NCBI GenBank assembly: GCA_965371855.1
Contig: CBDUZZ010000010.1
Span: 1 to 64,000 of the forward strand
Length of the DNA stretch: 64,000 nucleotides
Direction: 5' to 3'
Origin: JAADEM01 sp965371855
GTDB lineage: Bacteria > Bacteroidota > Bacteroidia > Bacteroidales > Marinilabiliaceae
Within the stretch, counting starts at the first letter, position 1; the number at the start of each line of letters is the position of its first letter. The notes beneath the pieces were generated by a model. It had not been told where the DNA came from. It saw nothing but the letters and a program-made list of their open reading frames with translations, and searched no databases. This document shows positions 1-9,489 of this stretch, in pieces. The translations under genes and the position numbers were made by a program.

Positions 1-147
1 GCATCAAAGTTCATTGTACCTTGATAGTGAAGTAGCTCCGAAACCCCCAACGTTTCATACCGCCACCGTTAGCAATAATTTACGCGCAACTTTGAGAATT
101 CAATAATCAAGTGCAACAAAAAATCAAATTATTTTTATAACAAAAAA

Positions 148-678
148 ATGAAAGACTATAAAAAAATATTTGGAGGCCTTTCTACAATTTGCGAATTTAA
201 GAAGAAAGAAGTCATCCTTGAGAAAGGAAAAGTTGAAAATTATCTTTCATTCATTATAAAGGGTAGCATTACAATTATTACCTATCACAATGGCAACGAA
301 ATATGCATTAGTTTCGCTATCGAAAATTCTTTTTTCAGTTCGTATGGTTCGTTTTTAACAAAAGAACCATCAGAATACCAGGTTTTGGCTTTAGAAGATA
401 CAATTATTGAACGTATTGACTTTGAATCTCTTCAAAAAGCTTATTCTATTTCTGGTGACCATCAAAAAAATGGACGGAAAATTGCCGAACAACTTTATAT
501 TAAAGCAAATAAAAGAACCTTATCGCTAATTACTAAAACAGCAGAAGAGAGATATATTGAATTTATTGAAGAATATCCAAAATTTTTACAAAGAATTCCA
601 CTAAAATATTTGGCCTCGTATTTAGGTATTACACCGGTTAGTCTCAGCCGGATAAGAAATAAAATTACAAAATCCTAA
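148..678 (+). CDS. Crp/Fnr family transcriptional regulator
   Basis: This is a 176-residue cytoplasmic regulator. Residues 15-115 resemble a cyclic-nucleotide-binding beta-roll, seen in the segment GKVENYLSFIIKGSITII. Residues 125-176 form a winged helix-turn-helix, with IPLKYLASYLGITPVSLSRI as the likely recognition unit. It is shorter than E. coli Crp (about 210) but normal for Bacteroidota relatives. There are no clustered cysteines, so an Fnr-type Fe-S sensor is unlikely. The inducer and targets cannot be read from sequence. The next gene, a secreted hydrolase 80 bp downstream on the same strand, is a possible target by position only. Confidence 0.85.
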   Translation: MKDYKKIFGGLSTICEFKKKEVILEKGKVENYLSFIIKGSITIITYHNGNEICISFAIENSFFSSYGSFLTKEPSEYQVLALEDTIIERIDFESLQKAYSISGDHQKNGRKIAEQLYIKANKRTLSLITKTAEERYIEFIEEYPKFLQRIPLKYLASYLGITPVSLSRIRNKITKS

Positions 679-758
679 TTTCTTATCATTTGTAAATAGA
701 ATTGAATTTTAAAAGCCTCAATTTTGTACAAAAATTATTTTAATTTCAATCTATTATT

Positions 759-1934
759 ATGAAAAAGAATCTTTTAATTACATTTTTGTGCATTAACATA
801 TTTGTTAATGTTTCTGCACAATTCGATGAGCGTTTTTACTTTCCAACTAAAGAATACGAAGAAATTGAAGATATCAATTATGAAGAAATGTTCTTTAATA
901 TTGATACTGTCATTTTACATGGTTTATTCTTAAAGCCTGAAACTACTGCCAATTCAACAATTATATTTTATATTGGCTCTGGAGGGAATGTTTCTTACTA
1001 CACATCTATTACAAAACCTCTTGTTTATGCGGGATATCAGGTTTTTATGCTTGACCCTCGGGGATATGGTAAATCAACGGGGATTCCCACACATATTAAT
1101 ATTGCATCCGATGCTCAAATAATTCTGGATTCTATCTTAAAAAAGAAAGAAATTAAAAATACCCGAATAATAGTTTATGGCGCATCAATGGGCACTCAGG
1201 TTGCTACAAAAATTGCTAAAGACAATCAAGATAAAATACATGCTTTAATATTAGATGGGCCAATGAGTTCTTTTACCGATATTGCATTAGCTTCTGCTCC
1301 CGAAGAACAAAAACAAGTAATATCGCAATATGTAACATCTCCATATTCTGCAAAAGAAGATATAAAAGAGATTAAGAACATGCCGAAATTAATTATACAT
1401 AGTAAAGAAGATGAATCAATTCCATTTGAACAAGGCGAATTGGTTTATGAAAATGCAAATCAACCCAAGAAAATGTGGGTTTATGAAGGTAAACACCTTG
1501 AATCAGTTCTTAAAAATGAAGAACTTTTCATACAAAAAATCAATGCTCTTACCAGTTCGCTATCAGACACTTTACCTAGAGAGAAAAATTATAAACTTAA
1601 CATATCAATTAAGGGATTAAAAAACAATAATGGACAAGTTGTAATACAACTAAATGATACATTAGAAAGTGAGATAAAAAGTATAACAGGGAACATTGAT
1701 AATAATCAATGCAATATACTTATTGATAGTATAGCAACCGGAAAATACACCATCCTGTATTTTCATGATGAAAACAAGAATAATAAATTAGATGCCAATA
1801 TTATAGGTATTCCAAAAGAAGGATATGGGTTTTCAAATAATGCATCAGGTCAGTATGGGCCACCTCCAATTGAAGAGCGTATATTTATCATGTCTGAAAA
1901 TAAGTCAATAGTCTTAGAACCTTTTTATTGGTAA
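759..1934 (+). CDS. Secreted alpha/beta hydrolase fused to a DUF2141 domain
   Basis: The first ~20 residues are a signal peptide ending in VSAQ, so the protein is exported. Residues 60-270 look like an alpha/beta hydrolase. GYGASMG-like sequence (VYGASMGTQVA) gives the nucleophile elbow Ser, and LIIHSKEDESIPF and EGKHLESVL supply the expected Asp and His regions. Residues 280-391 match DUF2141 in pattern (GKYTILYFHDENKNNKLD, then GYGFSNNA), a small beta-sandwich usually found alone in Bacteroidota. The fusion joins an esterase-like catalytic part to a probable ligand-binding or surface domain. The substrate is unknown. Confidence 0.75.
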   Translation: MKKNLLITFLCINIFVNVSAQFDERFYFPTKEYEEIEDINYEEMFFNIDTVILHGLFLKPETTANSTIIFYIGSGGNVSYYTSITKPLVYAGYQVFMLDPRGYGKSTGIPTHINIASDAQIILDSILKKKEIKNTRIIVYGASMGTQVATKIAKDNQDKIHALILDGPMSSFTDIALASAPEEQKQVISQYVTSPYSAKEDIKEIKNMPKLIIHSKEDESIPFEQGELVYENANQPKKMWVYEGKHLESVLKNEELFIQKINALTSSLSDTLPREKNYKLNISIKGLKNNNGQVVIQLNDTLESEIKSITGNIDNNQCNILIDSIATGKYTILYFHDENKNNKLDANIIGIPKEGYGFSNNASGQYGPPPIEERIFIMSENKSIVLEPFYW

Positions 1935-2043
1935 CGCTAAATTCAATGTGTGTTTTTGTATTTTTAATTTTTTTCGATTTAAATGGTAAGATTTTGAGAA
2001 ATGAAATGATTTACAAGAATTGAAATAATAAACTATAATAGAA

Positions 2044-2793
2044 ATGACAAAAAAGGCCATATTCAGAATATTCATATTTTATATAATAGGAATTGTTATA
2101 TCGAACGTTTTTAGATTTGATTTGTTGAATTTAAATAATTCGAAAGAGAATTTGTCTGTTCTTGCGTTGTTATTGATGTCTCCACTAGGAGCAATTGGAT
2201 TAATAACTGGCGCCGTCATTTCAATTTATTTACTAAAAAAAGAAAGGAATTTGAGTTATAGTCTGTTTGGAACATCTGTAAAATGGAGTTTAATAATGTT
2301 GATTATTCCAGTTATTCTTCTTGGTGTATTTGGCGTAAAAAATGCGATTGGATTAAATGTACATTATTACGGAGTTATTGGAGGAATTGGAACTCTTATT
2401 TATTGTTTTTGTGAAGAAATGGGATGGAGAGGATACTTACAAGACGAGTTAAAGACAATAAAGGAATGGAAAAGAGTATTGTTAATAGGATTCTTATGGT
2501 ATTTCTGGCATCTGCCTTTTATTACTAACCAGAATTTTATGGATAATTTTCAGTTTTTAGGATGGATGATTATTGGAAGCTGGGGACTTGGCAAAGTGAT
2601 AGATTCAACTAAATCAATAATAGCGGCAACTTGTTTTCATATGATTATTAATATTATGATGTTTAATGGTCAGATGACAAAAGGGATAGATGGGTCTTCA
2701 AAACTTATCATTCTTGGAATTTCTGTAGCTCTATGGATTTTAATATTAATTATTTGGGCAAAAGAAAGAAAAACTATTGCCAACAAACGCTAA
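2044..2793 (+). CDS. CPBP family intramembrane metalloprotease
   Basis: The 249-residue protein has about seven to eight predicted membrane helices. It carries the three CPBP/Abi motifs: EEMGWRGYL (Glu-Glu-x3-Arg), FWHLPF, and CFHMIIN with the second His. These residues bind metal in Rce1-type proteases. The substrate is unknown; family members include CAAX prenyl proteases and bacteriocin-immunity proteins. It lies in an accessory-gene zone with long AT-rich spacers on both sides and no clear operon partner. Confidence 0.85.
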   Translation: MTKKAIFRIFIFYIIGIVISNVFRFDLLNLNNSKENLSVLALLLMSPLGAIGLITGAVISIYLLKKERNLSYSLFGTSVKWSLIMLIIPVILLGVFGVKNAIGLNVHYYGVIGGIGTLIYCFCEEMGWRGYLQDELKTIKEWKRVLLIGFLWYFWHLPFITNQNFMDNFQFLGWMIIGSWGLGKVIDSTKSIIAATCFHMIINIMMFNGQMTKGIDGSSKLIILGISVALWILILIIWAKERKTIANKR

Positions 2794-2958
2794 AATTAAT
2801 TGCCTGCTTAGGTGGTTTTTGAAAGTTAATTACCTTTGTCTAAATATGTTAGTAAATGGAAAAGATAATGCAAGAAAACGGCAACATAATTTCATGCCGC
2901 AACCGTTGTGGGTAATGCAGGATAGACCGAGCATTTATAATATATTTAAGTGAAAAAA

Positions 2959-4377
2959 ATGAATTCTGAAAAGGACACACTTTATAAAATAGCTGAACAG
3001 GCAATTGAGTATTTGAAAGGAATCGATTCAGAGTCAATTGGCGTTAATGAGAGTTAAGAAGAAATATTAAGTAGGATTGACACAAAACTTCCCACTAAAG
3101 GTGAAGATTCTGTAACAGCATTAATGAAATTATCTGATGGAGTAAAAGCTGGACTTATTGGAAACAGGAATCCTAGATATTTTGGATTTGTACTTGCAGG
3201 AACAACACCAACAGCTATGGCTGCAGATTGGTTAACCTCACTATGGAATCAGAATGCACAAGTATATAATTCTTCTCCAGCAGCAGCGATATTTGAAGAA
3301 ATTGTTATTTCATGGCTATTAGAGTTACTGTCCTTACCAAAGGATTTATCGATTGGTTTTGTAACGGGTGGACAAATGGCAAATTTTACTGCTATAAATA
3401 TTGCTAGAAACTCTGTATTGGAAAGTTACGGTTGGGACTTTGATAAAAATGGTATACAAGGGGCTCCACTTATATCTTTTTATTGTGCAGATGTATGTCA
3501 TGGGACAATTCTTTCTGCAATCCGTATGAATGGTTTTGGAGAAATAAATATCATTTCAATAACAACTGATTCTGAAGGGAGGATGATTATCTCAGACCTA
3601 GGAGAAAAACTAAGTATCAATAAAGGACCTAAGATTATTTGTAGCCAAGCTGGAAATGTAAATACAGGAAGTTTTGATTTTTTTGAAGAGATAGCCATTT
3701 TGGCTCAAAAACATAATGCATGGCATCACATTGATGGTGCGTTTGGACTTTGGGCGAGAGTTTCACCTCAATTTGCGGAAGTAACTAAAGGTATAAACAA
3801 GGCAGACTCATGGACTGTTGATGCACATAAGTGGCTAAGTGTTCCATTTGATTCAGGGATGATAATCACAAAGCATAAGGAATCTTTAGCAAATATTAAA
3901 AAGGCGCGATGCGTATATTCTGGGGGGCAAGATTATTTACAGCGCGATGGTTCGCAATGGATACCCGAAAACTCTAGAAGAGCAAGGGGGTTTGTCTTAT
4001 ATGCTGCATTAAGAAACTTTGGTAAAGAAGGATTACAGGAAATTATCGATAGAAATTGCAATTCAGCTCGATATTTAGCTGAAATGCTGGACTCTTTACC
4101 ATATGCATCTATAATTAATAAAATTCATCTTAATCAGGTTTTGTGTCGCTTAGAACCTGAGGGAGTTAACGATTTGAATTTATTTCATCAAAAAGTTGCA
4201 AAAAGGATTCAGGATGTTGGTTCTTGTTGGCTTGGTACATCCAATTGGAATGGATTAACTGTTCTAAGAATGTCACTAACAAATATATATACATCATCAG
4301 AAGATATCCAAATTACCTTTGATTCAATAAGAAATGCTGTTAAGTCTGTATTAGAACAAGATGATATAAAAAGTTAG
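2959..4377 (+). pseudogene. PLP-dependent group II (aromatic-amino-acid-type) decarboxylase, split by an in-frame stop
   Basis: From the ATG at 2959 the frame reads 32 codons, meets TAA at 3055-3057, then continues uninterrupted to 4377. Joined, the product would be about 472 residues, the usual length for group II decarboxylases. The downstream part has HIDGAFGLWA (Asp contacting the PLP ring) and VDAHKWLSVPFDSG (PLP Lys). A downstream ATG at 3124 could give a 417-residue protein, but that would lack the N-terminal segment normally used for dimer swapping. A single substitution such as GAA to TAA would explain the stop. The gene is either freshly inactivated, or the base is a sequencing error. 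Confidence 0.75.
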
Positions 4378-4692
4378 TAAAATGCACATACCCATAACAA
4401 TTAAAACAATTAAGCATCGTATCAGGCGTAGCCGCAATATGTGTCCCGAGGCATCAGGATTGAAGTAAGCCCGTGCGGTGGGGTTATACCTTATATTATT
4501 GTGGAATCAATTTTTGTGGTTTCTTTATTTCAAAAACATTAGGGTAGTCTTTTTATCAAATCTCCATATTTCACACAGAGGTTTATTGAGAATGTTCAAT
4601 CCGGGCAAAAAGTTTTTATAGACACCACGCATTTTTCATTGAAAATAGAGATTGCCGGACATACCAATTCCATTGAGGTTAACGCCTGTTAT
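4378..4692. other. Gene-poor stretch with a possible coding remnant
   Basis: No complete gene is seen here. A plus-strand frame is open from about 4543 and reads SPYFTQRFIENVQSGQKVFI followed by a hydrophilic, protein-like segment, up to the edge of the transposase fragment near 4690. It could be the surviving part of a gene interrupted by the insertion element. It is not recognised as any family. The upstream half (4378-4540) has no clear signal. Confidence 0.3.
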
Positions 4693-5148
4693 CTATATTG
4701 CTGTAGCTTTTTGTTTTTTATCTTCTGTGGATAATTTAACCGGTGCAGCTACATTAAGTGCCTTGCGTATGAGAGATAGTGCTTTTGTTTTTGAAGCGCT
4801 TGAAAGAAAGCCATAGTGCCTGATTCGTGTAAATCCCGGTGGCAGGATATGTTGACAGAATAGCCGCAGGAAATCTTCACCCTTAAGAGTGGTGTTTTTT
4901 CTTGCATAATTATTGCTGTAATCTTTCCATGAAAAAGTTACTTGGCTATTGGTTACATTTAATATCCTATCATTAGAAATTGCTGTTCGATGTGTATATC
5001 TCCCCAGATAATTAATAACCTGCTTCGGACCTCCAAATGGCCGTTTGGCATATACTACCCATTCATTTTCAAACAAGTAGGTCTTTGGATTATTTATAGT
5101 TATATGCTTTTTCACTCCTCTTACTGCATGTGATGATATGGTGGACAA
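4693..5148 (-). pseudogene. C-terminal fragment of an IS91-type (Y2) transposase
   Basis: The frame encodes the C-terminal third of an IS91/Y2 transposase: WVVYAKRPFGGPKQVINYLG, then GRYTHRTAISNDRI, VTFSWKDY, and LRLFCQHILPPGFTRIRHYG. Full-length family members are roughly 370-400 residues, so the N-terminal zinc-binding part and upstream catalytic region are missing. The frame opens with TTG directly after a stop, and the homology begins only about ten residues in, so the start is not genuine. Neither the origin nor the terminal end of the element could be delimited. This is a relic of an insertion event and is very unlikely to be active. Confidence 0.8.
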
Positions 5149-5659
5149 CTATCCTTATGATTATTATAATATTTGGGTTAAACATGGAGATGAGACCTCG
5201 TATAAGAATGAACCAACTTTAAAAACCTTAACACCTCTTTGGGATGTTATTGTTTTTAAACACTGTTATCCTGCAAGTAGTATTAAAGAAGACGAGAACC
5301 CTGATACTAAGTTTATTGTTTGGACAGGTGCTGCATTGACAGAAAAAGCGAATGAACAAGATAGGGCTGAACGTGCCCATGAGTTTTTTACATGGGTAAA
5401 GCAGGAGTGGGATACGTCGGGTGACAATATTTATATATGGGATTTTTACGAGCTTGAAACAGAAGGGGGTTTGTATTTGAAAGACGAGTATGCTGCATCG
5501 CCAACAAATTCACATCCGAATAAAGAATTTTCCGAGACGGTAGCATCTCTGCTTTGTCAAAGAGTAGTTGATGTAATTGTAAATAATGAAAGTAAAACGG
5601 AATTGACAGGGGAGTATCTGGTGGAGTCTGTGCCGGATGAAGGCATTGTGGGAGAATAA
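5138..5659 (+). pseudogene. 3' remnant of an unrecognised (possibly SGNH-hydrolase-like) gene
   Basis: The 173-residue frame starts at the ragged edge of the transposase fragment and overlaps its first bases. It has no signal peptide and probably lost its 5' part. The sequence is clearly protein-like: DVIVFKHCYPASS, FIVWTGAALTEKANEQ, WDFYELETEGGLYLKDEYA, SHPNKEFSE. The closing SHPN followed by a helix resembles the last catalytic block of SGNH/GDSL hydrolases, where Asp-x-x-His is expected. Here the position before SHPN is Asn. The family assignment is inference. Confidence 0.5.
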
Positions 5660-5729
5660 TGAATAAACCTGTTAGCCTTTTATATATTTTAAGTAACTGC
5701 CTACTACGTGTCGAAAATGCCGATTATTC

Positions 5730-6284
5730 TTATACTTTAAAAGCTGAAATGATTTCTTTTAATTTGTTAGCTTGCAATGCCAGTTCTTCTGATGAAGCAG
5801 ACATCTCTTCAGCTGATACGGAATTTTGATTAGTTACCTGCGTGAGTTGTTGAACTGCATTGTTAATCAGTTCTGCACCGCTAAGTTGTTCCCGACTGGC
5901 TATTGAAATACTACTGACGAGTTCAGCACTTTTTAATATATCCGGAATTATCTCCTGAAATTTTTCATCAGCAACATGCGATACTTCCTGGCTTGAATGG
6001 GTGATATTTTCAATCGACATTAAAGCATTTTTGCTATTGTCAGCTAATATTTTTACCTCTTTTGCAACAACGGCAAATCCTTGTCCGATATTGCCGGCAT
6101 TTACTGCTTCTATTGTTGCGTTAAGTGCAAGTATGTTGGTTTTCTGGCTGATTTCTGCAATTATTTTTACTTTATCAGATATCTCATTAATTGAGTTGAT
6201 AGTTTCTTTAAATATCTCAAATGCATCATTTATTTTTTGTGCTGAACTGGAAGATATATTATTTGTATCATTTTTTATTATCTT
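5730..6284 (-). pseudogene. Truncated methyl-accepting chemotaxis protein (signalling domain only)
   Basis: Reading the minus strand from 6284, directly after a stop at 6285-6287, gives 184 codons of chemoreceptor cytoplasmic domain. It includes IAEISQKTNILALNATIEA and the hairpin core NAGNIGQGFAVVAKEVKILA. The coiled-coil return arm follows, ending in SAEEMSASSEELA. The sensor, membrane and HAMP regions are absent, and no start codon precedes the core; the first in-frame ATG (6020) lies inside the return arm. It is a decayed gene, and no other chemotaxis gene is nearby. Confidence 0.8.
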
Positions 6285-6345
6285 TTAAAATAGTAAATTC
6301 ATTATATTTGAGAACTAGAGTTTAAAACTATAATATCATATAGTC

Positions 6346-7332
6346 ATGGCATCAAGAAGAAATTTTATCAAAATTTCAGGACTTGCATCTATGGGTGCTT
6401 TTGCAACATCCTCATGCAATACAGGTAGTAAAACAAAACAATCAAAAGCAGTAAGTACGGTACGGCCAATTGTTATTTCAACATGGAAAAATGGTATTGA
6501 TGCAAATAAGGCTGCTTGGAAAGTGCTTAGTAGTAATGGCAGAGCTGTTGATGCTGTAGAAAAGGGTGTTATGGTTGTTGAAGCAAATCCTGATGATATG
6601 AGTGTGGGGTACGGTGGTCGTCCCGACCGGGATGGGATTGTTACATTGGATGCATGTATTATGGATGAAACCGGTAATTGTGGTTCGGTGTGTGCATTGG
6701 AAAATATAAAACATCCTATTTCAGTAGCTCGTAAAGTAATGGAAGAGACTCCTCATGTGATGCTGGCAGGTGCCGGGGCTTTACAGTTTGCTCTTGAGAT
6801 GGGCTTTCCCAAAGATAATATCTTAACTGAGAAGGCAAAGAAAGGGTGGAATAAATGGCGTGAAACATCAAAATATGAGCCTGTAATCAATATAGAAAAC
6901 CATGATACAATTGGAATGCTTGCCATTGATGTTAACGGCAATATTTCCGGTTCATGCACAACCAGCGGATTGGCTTATAAAATGCATGGGAGGGTTGGTG
7001 ACTCCCCAATAATTGGTGCCGGAATGTATTGTGATAATGAGGTTGGTGGAGCAGTGGCTACAGGAATGGGTGAGCTTGTGATGAAAACACTTGGTACGTT
7101 TTTGATTGTTGAGCTGATGCGGCAGGGAAGAACTCCGCAGGAAGCTGTAGAGGAGGCAATAGAGCGCATTGTAAAGAAAATTCCTGATTATAAAAAGTTT
7201 CAGATAGGATATCTGGCAATTGATAAAAATGGTACGGTTGGAGCGTATAGTCTGCATAAAGGATTTAACTATGCAAAGTATGTGAATGGTGAAAGTAGTC
7301 TGGTAGATGCAGGATATTATATAAAGGGTTAA
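6346..7332 (+). CDS. Glycosylasparaginase (N4-(beta-N-acetylglucosaminyl)-L-asparaginase) family
   Basis: The 328-residue protein is an Ntn-hydrolase that cleaves the GlcNAc-Asn bond of glycoasparagine. The autoprocessing site is visible as HDTIGM (Thr188, the N-terminal nucleophile after self-cleavage). Downstream substrate-binding segments include GRVGDSPIIGAGMYCDN and GGAVATGMGE. The N-terminus carries a twin-arginine-like SRRNFIK and a lipobox-like ATSSC (Cys24), suggesting export and perhaps lipid anchoring. This fits periplasmic breakdown of glycoprotein remnants. It stands alone upstream of an oxidoreductase on the same strand. Confidence 0.9.
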   Translation: MASRRNFIKISGLASMGAFATSSCNTGSKTKQSKAVSTVRPIVISTWKNGIDANKAAWKVLSSNGRAVDAVEKGVMVVEANPDDMSVGYGGRPDRDGIVTLDACIMDETGNCGSVCALENIKHPISVARKVMEETPHVMLAGAGALQFALEMGFPKDNILTEKAKKGWNKWRETSKYEPVINIENHDTIGMLAIDVNGNISGSCTTSGLAYKMHGRVGDSPIIGAGMYCDNEVGGAVATGMGELVMKTLGTFLIVELMRQGRTPQEAVEEAIERIVKKIPDYKKFQIGYLAIDKNGTVGAYSLHKGFNYAKYVNGESSLVDAGYYIKG

Positions 7333-7494
7333 ATTGTTGTATTGTTAAATTGCTAAATGGGTTATTGATTATTGGTTTTCAAGTTCCAATATCGAACACT
7401 CAATTTCCAATTTTCAATTACCCGTTGGAGTAACCTGTTAGTGTCTTTTAGCTCTGACAGTGTTTGAGGATATGAATTATTGAAGATTAAAATA

Positions 7495-8478
7495 ATGATA
7501 CTTAAAAATGTAAACTGGGGTATAATTGGGTGTGGTAGTGTTACTGAGAAAAAGAGCGGGCCTGCATTTAATAAAGTTGAGAATAGCAGACTTATTGCTG
7601 TAATGCGACGAAATAGGAATCTTGCAAAGGATTATGCTAAAAGACATAATGTACCAAAATGGACTGACAATGCATCAGAGTTAATTAATGACAGCAATGT
7701 AAATGCTGTATATATAGCTACTCCACCGTCAACTCATGCAAAATATGCTATTGAAGCTATGAGGGCAGGGAAACCTGTTTATGTTGAGAAGCCTATGGCA
7801 ACAACATACCGGGAATGTCAGGAAATGATAAAGGTTAGTGAGGAAACAGGTATGCCTCTTTTTGTGGCTTACTACCGGCGTTCGCTGCCCGGATTTCTAA
7901 AAGTTAAAGAGTTGGTTGAAAATGGAACTCTTGGGAAACCATTGTTTATTTCAATACAACTGACAAGGCCGGCAAACCAAAGTGAGAAAGAAAATATCTC
8001 ATGGCGGGTTAAGCCAGATATAGCCGGAAGTGGTATTTTTTATGATTTGGCTTCTCATCAGCTCGATTATCTTGATTTTTTGTTTGGGCCTATTAAAAAG
8101 GTTTCAGGCTTTGCTTATAACAAAACCGGTTACTATGAAGCGGAGGATACTGTTGTAGCTTCTTTTATGCACGAAAGTGGTATTGCCGGTAGCGGAACAT
8201 GGTCATTTGTTACATCTCAGGATACCCGAAATGATGTGATCGAGATTGTGGGTACAGAAGGAAGACTGGAGTTTTCCTGTTTTGGTCACACCCCACTATT
8301 ATTGCATAAAGATGGAGGTGTATCAGAGATTATATTTGAGGTTCCTGAGAATATCCAGTATTATCTTATTAAGCAGATTGTTGCTGAATTGATTACCGGT
8401 AAAAAGTGTGTTAGTACAGGGGTGTCGGCAGCACGAACAAATAGAGTGATGGAGCAAATAATTAAAAAAAGTATTTAA
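7495..8478 (+). CDS. Gfo/Idh/MocA family NAD(P)-dependent oxidoreductase
   Basis: The protein starts at the ATG at 7495; an upstream in-frame TTG would add five residues. Residues 1-120 form a Rossmann fold with WGIIGCGSV, and VEKPMATT marks the conserved Glu-Lys-Pro that ends the cofactor domain and contains the catalytic Lys. The C-terminal half has the typical alpha/beta substrate domain, including the HQLDYLDFLFGP segment with the active-site His. These enzymes oxidise or epimerise sugars, inositols and related compounds. The exact substrate cannot be inferred. A GC-rich inverted repeat follows directly. Confidence 0.9.
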   Translation: MILKNVNWGIIGCGSVTEKKSGPAFNKVENSRLIAVMRRNRNLAKDYAKRHNVPKWTDNASELINDSNVNAVYIATPPSTHAKYAIEAMRAGKPVYVEKPMATTYRECQEMIKVSEETGMPLFVAYYRRSLPGFLKVKELVENGTLGKPLFISIQLTRPANQSEKENISWRVKPDIAGSGIFYDLASHQLDYLDFLFGPIKKVSGFAYNKTGYYEAEDTVVASFMHESGIAGSGTWSFVTSQDTRNDVIEIVGTEGRLEFSCFGHTPLLLHKDGGVSEIIFEVPENIQYYLIKQIVAELITGKKCVSTGVSAARTNRVMEQIIKKSI

Positions 8479-8484
8479 CAAAAA

Positions 8485-8520
8485 TTGCCCCGCTCTGAAG
8501 GAATTATCGAAACGGGGCAA
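8485..8520. repeat. GC-rich inverted repeat after the oxidoreductase gene
   Basis: TTGCCCCG at 8485-8492 pairs perfectly with CGGGGCAA at 8513-8520 around a 20-base loop. A T-run follows only in the minus-strand reading, so it may not be a canonical terminator for the plus-strand gene that precedes it. It could be a Rho-assisted 3' end structure. Confidence 0.5.
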
Positions 8521-8692
8521 GGGGAAAACAACCTGTTTGGAAAGTTTACACTAAATTACTTCATTAATTTATAATAATCTTACAAAGGTTTATTTTATAT
8601 GATGAACGGTTTGTTTTTTTACACGAAATGATGTAAAGTATAGACGAAAGGAGTGTCGGTTTTGTAGTATTTGATAACATTTAGGTTAATAT

Positions 8693-8938
8693 ATGAATTG
8701 TCGTGAACTATGTGGAGCATGTTGTATTGCTCCTTCTATTACAGCTAAGATACCCGGGATGGAGAATGGAAAGCCTGCCGGAGTTAGGTGCATTCACCTT
8801 ATGGATGATTATAAATGCAATATTTTTGATTCGCCGGAACGACCGGATGTGTGTGCCAAGTTTATGCCGGAGCCTGAGTTTTGTGGCTTCTCACAAGAGG
8901 AAGCAATGATGATTTTAGCTGAGTTGGATAAAGATTGA
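8693..8938 (+). CDS. Small YkgJ-type cysteine-cluster protein
   Basis: This 81-residue protein has the pattern CRELCGACC near the start, then GVRCIHL, YKCNIF, DVCAKF and FCGF. These resemble the metal- or Fe-S-binding YkgJ (UPF0153) family. Its stop overlaps the upstream in-frame TTG of the following acyltransferase frame, so the two were probably co-transcribed. The biochemical role of this family is not established. Confidence 0.75.
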   Translation: MNCRELCGACCIAPSITAKIPGMENGKPAGVRCIHLMDDYKCNIFDSPERPDVCAKFMPEPEFCGFSQEEAMMILAELDKD

Positions 8939-8943
8939 AGCAT

Positions 8944-9372
8944 ATGAAGAAACTGGGTTATGTTTTGTATCAGCCCTATAAATGGTTGATCTATGTTCCA
9001 TTAATGGTTTCAAGTACAATCATATGTTCAATATTGGCTGCAATAGAATCTATCGAAGCTTCCAGGAAGCAATTGGTTAACGGTACATCAGTAATAATAT
9101 TTCCTGAGGGAACAAGAAGCAGAGATGGTAAGATACGTAAATTTAAAAAAGGGGCTTTTAAAATTGCTCATCTGCTTGAATTGCCTATATTGCCTGTTAC
9201 TATTGTGGAAACGAATAAAATTATGGGTTCAGGGTTTATAAATGTTTTACCGGGTTCTGCTCAGCTAATAATTCATAAACCTATTGATGTAAAAAAGTAT
9301 AAGGACTCACAGGATGAGCTTAGTAGGATAACTCGAGAGATTATTGCTTCTGGTTTACCTGTTGATGAATGA
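8944..9372 (+). pseudogene. PlsC-type lysophospholipid acyltransferase with the catalytic block deleted
   Basis: From the ATG at 8944 the protein has a normal N-terminal membrane segment and, after it, FPEGTRSRDGKIRKFKKGAF, the substrate-binding motif of 1-acylglycerol-3-phosphate acyltransferases. The conserved His-x4-Asp catalytic motif and its surroundings, which should lie between them, are missing. The sequence passes directly from STIICSILA to AIESIEASRKQ. The frame is open and 143 residues long, against about 240 for the family. An in-frame deletion of roughly 100 codons explains this. It cannot have the standard acyltransferase mechanism. Confidence 0.7.
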
Positions 9373-9427
9373 TACAATTATTAATGATACAATGAAATAA
9401 TGATAGTCTATGGTTACCGAATAGTGA

Positions 9428-9478
9428 ATAAACGAATCATCACATCACCAAATCATCACATCACCAGATCACCAAATG
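9428..9478. repeat. Intergenic short tandem repeat (ATCACATCACCAA-like)
   Basis: Imperfect repeats of AAATCATCACATCACC occupy the spacer just before the OmpA-family gene. Similar strings occur at 30664-30712 and near 51020-51040. They are non-coding, although an upstream in-frame start makes this stretch look translated. Confidence 0.6.
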
Positions 9479-9489
9479 AATTATTAAAA

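Noticed and set aside
1..4500. Integron-like cassette array suggested by separate accessory genes with GTTAGC or AACGCTAA-like strings in the spacers
   Set aside because: The strings do not form matching core sites with consistent orientation, and no integrase is present.
9400..9489. Upstream extension of the OmpA-family gene
   Set aside because: The added codons come from simple intergenic repeats, and the ATG at 9490 gives a clean signal peptide.
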